Positions 15,172-22,320 of a DNA stretch of 22,651 nt are shown here, piece after piece. The stretch is from Nitrososphaeria archaeon (lineage in GTDB: Archaea > Thermoproteota > Nitrososphaeria > JACIWG01): the NCBI GenBank assembly GCA_029776125.1, contig JARVJS010000086.1, forward strand, positions 1 to 22,651, in the 5' to 3' direction. The notes beneath the pieces were generated by a model. The model was not told where the DNA came from. It saw only the letters and a program-made list of their open reading frames with translations, and made no database searches. Positions within the stretch are counted from its first letter, which is position 1, and every line of letters begins with the position of its first letter. The position numbers and the translations under genes are program-made.

Positions 15172-17055
15172 ATGAACTCAAATTCAGAAGTATATTATCC
15201 TAACAAAAATGTTTTGGAAAAGGTTTACTTGAAAGACTATGATAGTCTATATAAGAGTTCACTGAACGATGTTGAAGGTTTCTGGTCTCAGGCTGCCTGT
15301 GAACTTGAATGGTTTAAGGCCTGGGATCGTGTTCTTGAATGGAATTATCCCTATGCTAGATGGTTTGTTAATGGAAAATGTAATATTGTCCATAATGCTC
15401 TTGACAGACATGCTTCATCATGGAGAAGAAATAAGGTTGCTGTTTATTGGGAAGGAGAGCCTGGAGAAAAAGAGGTTTTAACTTATGGCCAACTTTATAG
15501 GCAGGTTAATAAGCTTTCTAATGCTTTAAAAAAGCTTGGTGTCCACAAAGGTGATTTTGTAACCATATACATGCCAATTCTTCCTGAGCTTATAATTTCT
15601 ATGCTTGCTTGCGCCAAAATTGGTGCTGTACACAATGTAATATACTATGGGTATAGTGGTAGAGTTTTAAGAGAGAGGCTTATAGAAACTTCATCAAAGG
15701 TTCTTATCACATCTAATGCAGCATACTATGGTGGTACACTTACACCTGTTTCAGGAATTATCCCATATGCAATCCAATGTCCATCATTAAAATATGTTCT
15801 CATAAAGAAGAGAATCGACCTTCCTGTTTTTCCTGGGCTGCCTAAAACTTCTAAAGAGTTTCCAAAATTCGTTTACTGGGAAGAGGTTGTTAATAACGCA
15901 CCTGATGTTTCTGAATGTGAACCAATGGACTCCAGCGACCCACTCTTCATAATTTACACTTCAGGTACAGCTGGAAAACCTAAGGGTATTATACATTCTC
16001 ATGGAGGATACATGGTTGGAGCCTATCTAACTACAAAGCTAGTTTTTGACATAAAAGATGATGACGTTTACTGGTGTACTGCTTCCCTAGGATGGATTAC
16101 TGGGCACACGTACGTAGTCTATGGTCCCCTTCTAAATGGTGGAACAATATTAATATACGAAGGTGACCTAGGTTACCCTATTCAAACAAGATGGGCTAAG
16201 TTAATAGACGAATATCGTGTAACAATATTTTATACCATTCCAACAAACATTAGAAGCTTCATGTTGGCTGAAAGGGAACTGGAAAACTATTCCCTAGACT
16301 CTTTAAGACTTTTGGCTACAGTCGGAGAGCCCATTGACCCATCAGCATGGAAATGGTTTTATGAAAAGGTTGGTAAAGGCCGCTGCCCACTACTTGACAC
16401 ATGGTGGCAGACTGAAACTGGAATAATTCTTATAACAAACTTTCCATCCATGCCACTTAAACCTGGTTCTGCCGGTAAACCTTTTCCAACAATAAAGGCT
16501 GCTATACTTTCTCCTACTGGAGAAATTTTGAAAGAAAATGAGAAGGGTATGCTCGCGATAGGCGGTCCATGGCCTGGAATGATGGACACAGTTTATCAGG
16601 ATCCAAGAAAATATATTGATTACTGGGATATTGTTGAAGGCTGGTACATTACTGGTGATATAGCGTCTGTTGATAAAGATGGATACTTTTGGATCAAAGG
16701 TAGGTCTGATGATGTGATTAAGGTTGCAGGCTATAGAATAGGAACCGCTGAAATTGAAAGAGCAGTGCTTTCTCATCCAGCGGTTCTTGACGCTGCAGCT
16801 ATTGGTAAACCTTCTTCTTCTGGCAGTGATATAATAAAAGTTTTTGTTGTCTTAAGAGAAGGATGGGTTCTTGACGACCTTCTTATAGAGGAGATTAAAA
16901 GAAGAGTCATAGAGGATGTTGGACAAATAGCTGCACCATCAGAAGTCGTAGCTCTCACGTCGTTGCCTAAGACTAGAAGTGGCAAAATACTGAGAAGATT
17001 GTTGCGTCAACTAGAACTTGGAAAGGGTGTTATTGAGTTAGAAGGCCAATACTGA
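15172..17055 (+). CDS. acs: AMP-forming acetyl-CoA synthetase family protein
   Basis: It activates a short-chain acid to its CoA thioester via an acyl-adenylate. The 627-residue product has the adenylation motifs YTSGTAGKPKG (262-272), DTWWQTETG (409-417), the TGD and GRSDDVIKVAGYRIGTAEIE hinge region, and catalytic Lys605 in TRSGK near the C-terminus. Residues at the acetate-pocket positions of the Salmonella enzyme appear as I309, T310, V384 and W412, which favours acetate or propionate. Two family-conserved spots differ: TADxGW is TASLGW (302-308) and SGHRLG is AGYRIG (519-524). A related acid such as 3-hydroxypropionate is possible. K605 matches the lysine that Pat enzymes acetylate in bacteria, and a Pat-like GNAT lies nearby. 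Confidence 0.88.
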   Translation: MNSNSEVYYPNKNVLEKVYLKDYDSLYKSSLNDVEGFWSQAACELEWFKAWDRVLEWNYPYARWFVNGKCNIVHNALDRHASSWRRNKVAVYWEGEPGEKEVLTYGQLYRQVNKLSNALKKLGVHKGDFVTIYMPILPELIISMLACAKIGAVHNVIYYGYSGRVLRERLIETSSKVLITSNAAYYGGTLTPVSGIIPYAIQCPSLKYVLIKKRIDLPVFPGLPKTSKEFPKFVYWEEVVNNAPDVSECEPMDSSDPLFIIYTSGTAGKPKGIIHSHGGYMVGAYLTTKLVFDIKDDDVYWCTASLGWITGHTYVVYGPLLNGGTILIYEGDLGYPIQTRWAKLIDEYRVTIFYTIPTNIRSFMLAERELENYSLDSLRLLATVGEPIDPSAWKWFYEKVGKGRCPLLDTWWQTETGIILITNFPSMPLKPGSAGKPFPTIKAAILSPTGEILKENEKGMLAIGGPWPGMMDTVYQDPRKYIDYWDIVEGWYITGDIASVDKDGYFWIKGRSDDVIKVAGYRIGTAEIERAVLSHPAVLDAAAIGKPSSSGSDIIKVFVVLREGWVLDDLLIEEIKRRVIEDVGQIAAPSEVVALTSLPKTRSGKILRRLLRQLELGKGVIELEGQY

Positions 17056-17105
17056 TACAAAAATATACAATGCACTCACCATTTTAATAAAAAATAAAAA
17101 TAAAT

Positions 17106-17120
17106 ATGTTATATTATAAA
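17106..17120 (+). promoter_or_regulatory. AT-rich promoter of the acyl-CoA synthetase beta subunit
   Basis: ATGTTATATTATAAA contains TTATAAA (17114-17120), centred about 25 nt before the TTG start at 17142. An alternative TATA (AAATAAATA, from 17097) would give a short leader with GAGGTGG at 17121-17127. Either a leaderless or a leadered transcript is possible. Confidence 0.4.
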
Positions 17121-17141
17121 GAGGTGGCTGGGGAAGTGTGA

Positions 17142-17837
17142 TTGGCCAAAAATATTGTTTTTAAAGCTTTATCTGAAGGAAGACATACTCTGCTAGAACC
17201 TGAAGCATACAAACTTCTCTCAGAGTACAAGATACCTGTTTGCAGACATAAAATGGTCTATTCTTTGGAAGAAGCTCTGAATGCTGCAAAGGAGATAGGC
17301 TATCCTGTGGTTTTGAAGATTGTTTCCCCCGATATTGTACATAAGAGTGATGTTGGCGGTGTAAAGGTCAATATTATTAATGACAACCATTTAAGGGAAT
17401 CATATGAAACTTTGATGAATGATGTTAAAAGGAATGCCCCCAATGCTCGGATTTTAGGTGCCCTTGTCGTGGAAATGGCTCCAAAATCCGTTGAAGTTGT
17501 TGTTGGACTGTTACGTGATCCCACGTTTGGTCCAACTGTAATGTTTGGACTAGGAGGTGTTTTTGTAGAGTTGATGAAGGATGTTGTCTTCAGAATTGCG
17601 CCTGTAAGTAAAGAGGAAGCATTTGAGATGGTAAAAAAGATTAAGGGCTATCCTCTCCTTTCAGGTTTTAGGGGCGCCAAGCCTTTAGACATAAATTCTC
17701 TAGCAGAACTTATATCTACTGTCTCAAGGATAGGTTTAGAAATTCCAGAAATTGACCAGATGGACCTAAATCCAGTAATAGTTTATGAAACCGGTTTTCT
17801 TATAGTTGATGCGCGAATAATTCTTAAATCACATTAA
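17142..17837 (+). CDS. acdB: ADP-forming acetyl/acyl-CoA synthetase, beta subunit
   Basis: This is the ATP-grasp subunit of the archaeal ADP-forming enzyme, which makes ATP from acyl-CoA, ADP and phosphate. Its 231 residues match the separate beta subunits of Pyrococcus type. Visible motifs are the N-terminal EPEAYKLLSEYKIPVCRHK, the ATP-grasp segment GYPVVLKIVSPDIVHKSDVG with the His that relays phosphate, VVGLLRDPTFGPTVMFGLGG and the final QMDLNPVIVYETGFLIVDAR. The TTG at 17142 is the only usable start: the in-frame GTG upstream is followed by TGA. Its stop overlaps by 4 nt the stop of the convergent GNAT gene. The partner alpha subunit lies on the other strand beyond it. Confidence 0.92.
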   Translation: MAKNIVFKALSEGRHTLLEPEAYKLLSEYKIPVCRHKMVYSLEEALNAAKEIGYPVVLKIVSPDIVHKSDVGGVKVNIINDNHLRESYETLMNDVKRNAPNARILGALVVEMAPKSVEVVVGLLRDPTFGPTVMFGLGGVFVELMKDVVFRIAPVSKEEAFEMVKKIKGYPLLSGFRGAKPLDINSLAELISTVSRIGLEIPEIDQMDLNPVIVYETGFLIVDARIILKSH

Positions 17838-18352
17838 ATTATTAGATCGAATCTACTTATACCATAAGACTGTGACTTTAATTTGAACCCAAGCTTTTTA
17901 GCCACATGAATCATGACTGCATTATCACTTAGAACGTAAATGTAGAATTCTTTGATACTCTTTTCCTTACCAATGTTTATCAAATGTTGGAGCATTGCTG
18001 TTCCGAGACCCTTTAACTGCCATTTGTCTTGTACAACAATAGCCACCTCCGCTTTTGTTTTATCTTCAACATAGTATCTTGCGTCCCCAATAATCTTTAC
18101 CTCTGCCTCCTGTAATGGCGTCGCCACTATAGCGAACTCTTCATCAAAGTTTATTGAAGTCATCTTCTCCACTTCCTCTGTCGTGAAAGGTCTTCTAAGT
18201 TTAAAAAATCGGTTATAAACTGTTTCAGGAGAAAGGGTTGTGAACATTTTTAATAGGTCTTCTGCATCATTGGCTCTAACCGGCCTTATCAAAACTCTTG
18301 AACCGTCCTTTAACATTACAATCTTGTCATACTTTTCCAAATCTTCTGCCAT
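17834..18352 (-). CDS. Pat-like GNAT protein acetyltransferase
   Basis: This GNAT-fold protein is predicted to acetylate protein lysines. The 172-residue product begins with LKDGSRVLIRPVRANDAEDL and SPETVYNRFF, the hallmark of the GNAT domain that ends the bacterial Pat/YfiQ fusion (inactive ADP-forming synthetase plus GNAT) and of stand-alone Sulfolobus Pat. E102 in AEVAIVV is at the usual catalytic-Glu position, and QLKGLGTAM (112-120) is the acetyl-CoA pyrophosphate loop. It starts 1 nt after the alpha-subunit stop, so the pair is probably cotranscribed and translationally coupled. The gene thus sits where the bacterial fusion would place it. Likely targets are acyl-CoA synthetases or chromatin proteins such as Alba; neither is shown by sequence. 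Confidence 0.85.
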   Translation of the reverse strand: MAEDLEKYDKIVMLKDGSRVLIRPVRANDAEDLLKMFTTLSPETVYNRFFKLRRPFTTEEVEKMTSINFDEEFAIVATPLQEAEVKIIGDARYYVEDKTKAEVAIVVQDKWQLKGLGTAMLQHLINIGKEKSIKEFYIYVLSDNAVMIHVAKKLGFKLKSQSYGISRFDLII

Positions 18353-18353
18353 A

Positions 18354-19808
18354 TTATAGTTGCACTGCCTCTATTAAACCGTGTTCTTTTAAAAATTTTC
18401 CATAGTATGCAAGTGCATACATTGCTCTAGCCGCTCTTTCTGGTGCATTGAAAGCTGGCACTCTAAACTTTTCAAATCTAGCCCTAATCTCTTGCGCCAT
18501 TTCTGTAGCCCCAATATCTACTGCAATCACAGGCTTCTTCTTCTCAAAGGCTGGTGCCGCAATCTTTCCCACAACATCATCCATCACAAATGGTGTATGA
18601 TGTAATGTTATAACTATGATACCATTCACTTTTGGATCATCTAGTAGGATCTTAAGCGCTTCATGAAAAGCATCACTTGTTACTTGTGCTGAAAGGTCCA
18701 CTGGGTTACTGTAGGTCATTATTGGCGGAAAGATTCCTTTTCTAATACCTTCATCAAAAGCTTTCTTCGTTGATTCTGAAAGTTCTACAAGCTCTAAACC
18801 TGAAGCTTCACAAGCATCAGCTGCCAGTATTCCAGGCCCTCCTGCGTTAGTTAGTACTGCAATACCTGTACCTAATGCTGGAGGCTGATATGTAAACGCT
18901 CTCCCCATGTCAAAAAGTTCTTCTAACGTGTTTGCTCTAACGACTCCACATTCTTCAAATGCTGCTTGATAAATCTGGTCTAATCCTGCAAGTGAACCTG
19001 TATGCGATGCTGCACCTCTTGCACCGGCCTTAGACCTTCCAACCTTTAAAGCCACTATAGGTTTCTTCATACTTGTCTTTTTTGCTGCCTCAAGAAACCT
19101 TCTACCTTCCGCTACTGACTCAATGTATAATAGAATGACCTTAGTCATTCTATCGTTCATAAAATATTCTAATAATTCTGACTCATCTACATCAATCCTA
19201 TTTCCTAGACTCACAAAGCATCTTAAACCCATGTTTATTCCAGCCATGTAGTCTAATGCTGCAGCTCCAAGGGCGCCGCTTTGACTTATGAGTACGATAG
19301 AGCCTGGTAGTGGCCTTGGTGTTGCTAGAACCTCTTTCCCTGTAGAAAGCTGTTTAAATTCAGGTAAGAATAGTGTGTCCACTCCAGTAAATGGGTCAAA
19401 TACTCCTAGACAGTTTGGGCCTATAATCCTCATACCATACTCCTTAGCAATATTCCCAACTTCATCCTGTAGTTGGACATTTCCAACTTCCTTGAATCCT
19501 GAAGAAATTATTATGCATGCCTTTACCCCGATTTCTCCAGCCTCTCTTATAACTTGTGGAACTAGAGATGCTGGTATTGCTACAACAATAAGGTCGATTT
19601 TTTCTTTTACCTCACTTAATGTTTTGTAGCATTTTACTCCAAAAATAGTATCATATTTTGGATTGATTGGAAAAACTTTTGCTTTCAAGACTCCTCTCTC
19701 CATGTTTGTTATTAGTGTATGAGCAATAACTCCACCTACCTTGTTTGTTAAGGGGGATGCTCCAACCACAGCTATTGATGATGGCTCAAAGAAGTATTTT
19801 AGAGACAT
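18354..19808 (-). CDS. acdA: ADP-forming acetyl/acyl-CoA synthetase, alpha subunit
   Basis: This is the CoA-binding and ligase subunit of the ADP-forming synthetase. The 484-residue product has a Rossmann CoA-binding domain (FFEPSSIAVVGASPLTNKVG), the succinyl-CoA-ligase-like parts (GMRIIGPNCLGVFDP and GSIVLISQSGALGAAALDYM), and the phosphohistidine motif GARGAASHTGSLAG with His269. It lacks an ATP-grasp domain, which the convergent gene provides, so an alpha2beta2 enzyme is expected. The key histidine is kept, arguing for an active enzyme rather than a regulatory relic as in bacterial Pat. It lies in an operon with the GNAT gene downstream. The ATG at 19808 has no clear ribosome binding site. 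Confidence 0.93.
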   Translation of the reverse strand: MSLKYFFEPSSIAVVGASPLTNKVGGVIAHTLITNMERGVLKAKVFPINPKYDTIFGVKCYKTLSEVKEKIDLIVVAIPASLVPQVIREAGEIGVKACIIISSGFKEVGNVQLQDEVGNIAKEYGMRIIGPNCLGVFDPFTGVDTLFLPEFKQLSTGKEVLATPRPLPGSIVLISQSGALGAAALDYMAGINMGLRCFVSLGNRIDVDESELLEYFMNDRMTKVILLYIESVAEGRRFLEAAKKTSMKKPIVALKVGRSKAGARGAASHTGSLAGLDQIYQAAFEECGVVRANTLEELFDMGRAFTYQPPALGTGIAVLTNAGGPGILAADACEASGLELVELSESTKKAFDEGIRKGIFPPIMTYSNPVDLSAQVTSDAFHEALKILLDDPKVNGIIVITLHHTPFVMDDVVGKIAAPAFEKKKPVIAVDIGATEMAQEIRARFEKFRVPAFNAPERAARAMYALAYYGKFLKEHGLIEAVQL

Positions 19809-19845
19809 CTATCTTCTATAAACCATGCTTTATTGTTCTTTAAAA

Positions 19846-19870
19846 ACTTAATAAAAATTAATAAAAATTA
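19846..19870 (-). promoter_or_regulatory. AT-rich spacer: T-tract terminator of one gene and promoter of the next
   Basis: Read on the minus strand, the spacer holds two copies of a TAATTTTTAT-type unit (a short direct repeat) followed by TAAG. The T5 runs would end the transcript of the hydrolase-like gene, and TTTTTATTAAG could act as the TATA box of acdA, leaving a leader of about 15-20 nt. The whole 71-bp gap is almost pure A+T, so the exact elements cannot be separated by eye. Confidence 0.4.
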
Positions 19871-19879
19871 TTTTTAGTC

Positions 19880-20944
19880 TTATAATAAAATTCTTATATT
19901 TTCCCATGCGTTATCTCTGTAAATGTTCTCGTCATCGAAAAGGATTATTCCGTTAGAGCCTCCCACTAAAGCTTCTTTTAAAGCCTCATCCCAAATATAC
20001 TTTTTTTCCAAACTTCTTCCACTATATCCAATAATTGAAACTATCAAAATGCTAGTTTCTTTAAGCATGTTGAAAATTTTTCTTAATGTGGAACTAATCT
20101 CCTTTAAATTGTATTCGTTAACGAAGTCTTTTAGGAGGTAGTCGAATAGTCTTCTTTTTGCCGCTTCTCTTAAGTGGGCTTCAATTCCCCTATAATCTTT
20201 GTCTCTTTGGGTAAGTATTGCTATTGGTATGTTACCAAAACGTTCCCTTACACTCATTCTTATATATTCCATTGTCTCTCTCATCATAGTATTTTTCCAT
20301 TCTAGGTAATGGTCATGATATTTTTTACCCTCTAGTACATCGTTTGGCCATAAGAAAAATGATACGTTATATTTTTCTCTTAGGAACCTTGCAAAGTTCA
20401 TGTATGCTCCTTCTGAAAAATCGTATGCGCTTATTTTTGGGTACCCTAATGATTCTTCTAAAATTATGCCGTCTGCTTCGCAATCTTCTAAAATTTCGGA
20501 AATCGTTTTAAAAGCAATTTCACTTACTTCCTCGTATGCTGTTGAGAGGAAATAGTTTACCTGTTCTCCTGCTCTCTCAATTAGAGCATTATTGTCTTTG
20601 TCCCTTATAAGATATTTTGTGTGTGCTTCTACATCCCTTTTGGATACCTTAAAAGGGTTTACTTGGACCCAAGAGTTTAGGCCTAAAGCATGTGCGTGTT
20701 TTACAGCATGTTTTAATGGACTTTTTCCTAAAAAATTGTAGATTGGCCTATTCATTTCCCTCATCTTACTTTCATATAATGCGTAACCTTTTTCGTCTAC
20801 CACACTATATATCACTGTCTTCAGTCCATTGTTAAGAAAATGGGCTAGTCTCGTGTCGAGTGTGTGAATTTCTTCTTTAACTGTATAACTTTTTATGTTA
20901 GCATACACTCCGTAAATATACTTTAGCTCGAACAACCTCCTCAC
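19880..20944 (-). CDS. putative GHL10/YddW-like glycosyl hydrolase-family protein
   Basis: The 354-residue product looks like a TIM-barrel protein of the family-10-like glycosyl hydrolases (COG1649/DUF187 type). Supporting spots are IYGVYANIKSYTVKEE near the N-terminus, GYALYESKM (53-61), AVKHAHALGLNSWVQVNPFK (80-99, the typical 'go alongside, act as guide' strand) and CEADGIILEES (155-165) with acidic D158, E163 and E164 at a strand end where catalytic acids are expected. There is no signal peptide, so it should be cytoplasmic. Substrate unknown. The start is a GTG at 20944; an AGGAGG just inside the frame hints that translation could begin a little later, although the V13 GTG is rather far. 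Confidence 0.6.
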   Translation of the reverse strand: MRRLFELKYIYGVYANIKSYTVKEEIHTLDTRLAHFLNNGLKTVIYSVVDEKGYALYESKMREMNRPIYNFLGKSPLKHAVKHAHALGLNSWVQVNPFKVSKRDVEAHTKYLIRDKDNNALIERAGEQVNYFLSTAYEEVSEIAFKTISEILEDCEADGIILEESLGYPKISAYDFSEGAYMNFARFLREKYNVSFFLWPNDVLEGKKYHDHYLEWKNTMMRETMEYIRMSVRERFGNIPIAILTQRDKDYRGIEAHLREAAKRRLFDYLLKDFVNEYNLKEISSTLRKIFNMLKETSILIVSIIGYSGRSLEKKYIWDEALKEALVGGSNGIILFDDENIYRDNAWENIRILL

Positions 20945-20986
20945 TCGCTAAAACCTTATTTTTGGATACTAATGAAATTTTAAGCT

Positions 20987-20994
20987 TATATAAT
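20987..20994 (+). promoter_or_regulatory. symmetrical TATA box between divergent genes
   Basis: TTATATAA is its own reverse complement. For the plus strand its centre is 25-26 nt before the ATG at 21016, predicting a leaderless transcript. For the minus strand it would start transcription near 20964, about 20 nt ahead of the GTG at 20944. It may therefore serve both genes, but that is inference. Confidence 0.45.
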
Positions 20995-21015
20995 TTACTT
21001 TTTTCTCTGGTGAAC

Positions 21016-21660
21016 ATGGGTGTCACGTCAATTAATGTTAGAAAATTTTCTGCTGCAATAATATTTTCTTCACTTTATGTTGTATTATATTTTATGCCAA
21101 TAGGGACCACCCTTGTTGGTGGAACTGGTATCTTTTCCTTGTCTCTTATATTACCGCCTACTGTAGGCTGGTTTCTTGGACCGTTTTATGGATCATTTTC
21201 AATGTTTATTGGCTCAACAGTATGTCTTTTCTTTAATCCTGGATCGTTTTTTGGACTTCTTACCCCACTAGTGCCTTTATCTGGCGCCTTATCCTCGGGT
21301 TTAAATCGTAGAAAGTTGTCGTTCGTGTCCTTCTCATTCATTTTCTTCTTTGTAATCTTCTTTATCACATCTTATAATAAAATTTGGTGGTTTACTATAC
21401 CACATATTTTGGCAGCCTTCTCTTCTCTTTTGTATTATTTTGTTGGCGAAAGAGTTAAAATCTTTTTGAGCTCATTTTCTTCGACATTTGTGCAGCATTC
21501 TACTGGAACATTATTTGCGATATTATTGTTTCATTTGACTGAAGAGTATCTGGTAATAAGCTTTCCCAAAATGCTTTATGAGCGTTCTATTGCAGCTTTT
21601 GGCTCATTTCTTCTTATCATGGTTTTAGAAAAGTATGTTGGACGTAAGCTGTCTTTTTGA
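21016..21660 (+). CDS. polytopic membrane protein, resembling an ECF transporter S component
   Basis: The 214-residue product has about six hydrophobic segments, beginning with FSAAIIFSSLYVVLYFM and GIFSLSLILPPTVGWFLG. The stretch GPFYGSFSMFIGSTVCLFF and the following NPGSFFGLLTPLVPLSGAL resemble the small substrate-binding S components of ECF vitamin transporters in size and pattern. No EcfA or EcfT gene is present, so it would have to use a shared module elsewhere. I chose the ATG at 21016 because the TATA box at 20987-20994 puts transcription start right there. The longer open frame back to 20962 would run through that TATA box, and GTG at 21010 is a near alternative. The function is a guess. 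Confidence 0.6.
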   Translation: MGVTSINVRKFSAAIIFSSLYVVLYFMPIGTTLVGGTGIFSLSLILPPTVGWFLGPFYGSFSMFIGSTVCLFFNPGSFFGLLTPLVPLSGALSSGLNRRKLSFVSFSFIFFFVIFFITSYNKIWWFTIPHILAAFSSLLYYFVGERVKIFLSSFSSTFVQHSTGTLFAILLFHLTEEYLVISFPKMLYERSIAAFGSFLLIMVLEKYVGRKLSF

Positions 21661-21669
21661 ACAAAAATG

Positions 21670-21696
21670 TTATATATGCTTTCTAGCATGTTATAT
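21670..21696 (+). promoter_or_regulatory. promoter with inverted and direct repeats before the coiled-coil gene
   Basis: TTATATAT (21670-21677) is the probable TATA box. Directly over and after it lie ATGCT (21676-21680) and AGCAT (21685-21689), an inverted repeat around TTCT, and the word ATGTTATAT occurs twice, 20 bp apart (21668-21676 and 21688-21696). The repeats fall between TATA box and expected start, a good place for a repressor site. Confidence 0.4.
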
Positions 21697-21706
21697 GTGA
21701 GAATCC

Positions 21707-22258
21707 TTGAGTGAAGAGGAAATTAAGAAGATTGCTGAAACAAAACTTTGGATTGAAGAAAAGATAAAGTCGCTAGAAAAGGAAATTGAGGCATTGCGTG
21801 AAACTCTTGCTGTTATAGACAGTTTTCTTTTACAGAAGGGGTTTAGGCCTGCTGAAGAAATTAAGCAGGCTGTTGAAGTTAAGGAGGAGGCTAAAGAGGC
21901 CGCTGCAGAAGAGGTTTTGCCTTTAAAGGCTAAGGATGGTAGAGTTCTGGCTACAGCCTACATTTCCGCAAAGAATGTTACAATTGTTCCTGTGTCATCT
22001 ATAAAGTTGAGGTCTTCAACTCCACCCTTTGCATCTTATCTTGTTGGCAAAAAAATTCCTCAAATGGTTGAAGTTGATAAGGCTCAGGTTAAAAGTGGTG
22101 TTTTGAAGGACGAGGAAATCTTAAAGTTTATTGTGGATGAAGATTCTGAGGGTGCTATTAGGAAGATTCTTATTGAAAATTATAGGACAAAAAGTAGGTT
22201 AAAGGAGATACTGAATCTTGTTACATGGACGTTTGAAAAGATGCTTGAGAAGGCTTAA
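21707..22258 (+). CDS. unrecognised coiled-coil protein
   Basis: I do not recognise this 183-residue protein. Residues 2-45 are strongly helical with a heptad-like pattern (KLWIEEKIKSLEKEIEALRE), predicting a coiled coil. Residues about 48-70 are an acidic, Ala/Glu/Lys-rich linker (EVKEEAKEAAAEEV). Residues 72-183 look like a folded domain with a beta-rich start (GRVLATAYISAKNVTIVPVS), a conserved-looking SSTPPFASYLVGKKIP stretch and a helical end. There is no membrane segment. The TTG at 21707 is the only start in this frame near the promoter. Codon use matches the neighbours. It sits between a membrane protein and guaB in the same direction, each with its own apparent promoter. Confidence 0.75.
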   Translation: MSEEEIKKIAETKLWIEEKIKSLEKEIEALRETLAVIDSFLLQKGFRPAEEIKQAVEVKEEAKEAAAEEVLPLKAKDGRVLATAYISAKNVTIVPVSSIKLRSSTPPFASYLVGKKIPQMVEVDKAQVKSGVLKDEEILKFIVDEDSEGAIRKILIENYRTKSRLKEILNLVTWTFEKMLEKA

Positions 22259-22278
22259 GCAAAAGAGTTAATTACCAC

Positions 22279-22287
22279 ATAAATATC
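22279..22287 (+). promoter_or_regulatory. TATA box of guaB
   Basis: ATAAATAT with flanking C residues lies at 22279-22287, centred 26 nt before the GTG at 22309. That spacing fits the other leaderless promoters in the window and supports the GTG start. Confidence 0.45.
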
Positions 22288-22295
22288 TAATATTG

Positions 22296-22320
22296 TGGCA
22301 AGGGGATAGTGTCCTTGCCA
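22296..22320 (+). repeat. 8-bp-arm inverted repeat around the guaB start codon
   Basis: TGGCAAGG (22296-22303) and CCTTGCCA (22313-22320) are perfect inverted arms around GGATAGTGT, with the GTG start at 22309-22311 in the loop. It is far more GC-rich than its surroundings. It could be an operator over the transcription start, an RNA hairpin, or, with T5 at 22326-22330, a terminator for the preceding gene. Confidence 0.6.

Noticed and set aside
15269..15481. Plus-strand frame inside the acs gene
   Set aside because: It is a shifted-frame shadow of a well-supported adenylating enzyme.
17082..17120. A/T-rich repeats before acdB as a possible repeat array
   Set aside because: They are simple AT-rich promoter sequence without unit structure or regular spacing. 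No CRISPR-like repeat was seen anywhere in the window.
19288..19629. Plus-strand open frame opposite acdA
   Set aside because: acdA is clear from its CoA-binding and phosphohistidine motifs; this frame has no recognisable features.
20962..21015. N-terminal extension of the membrane protein from a TTG
   Set aside because: The extension overlaps the TATA box at 20987-20994, which points to transcription starting at the ATG at 21016.
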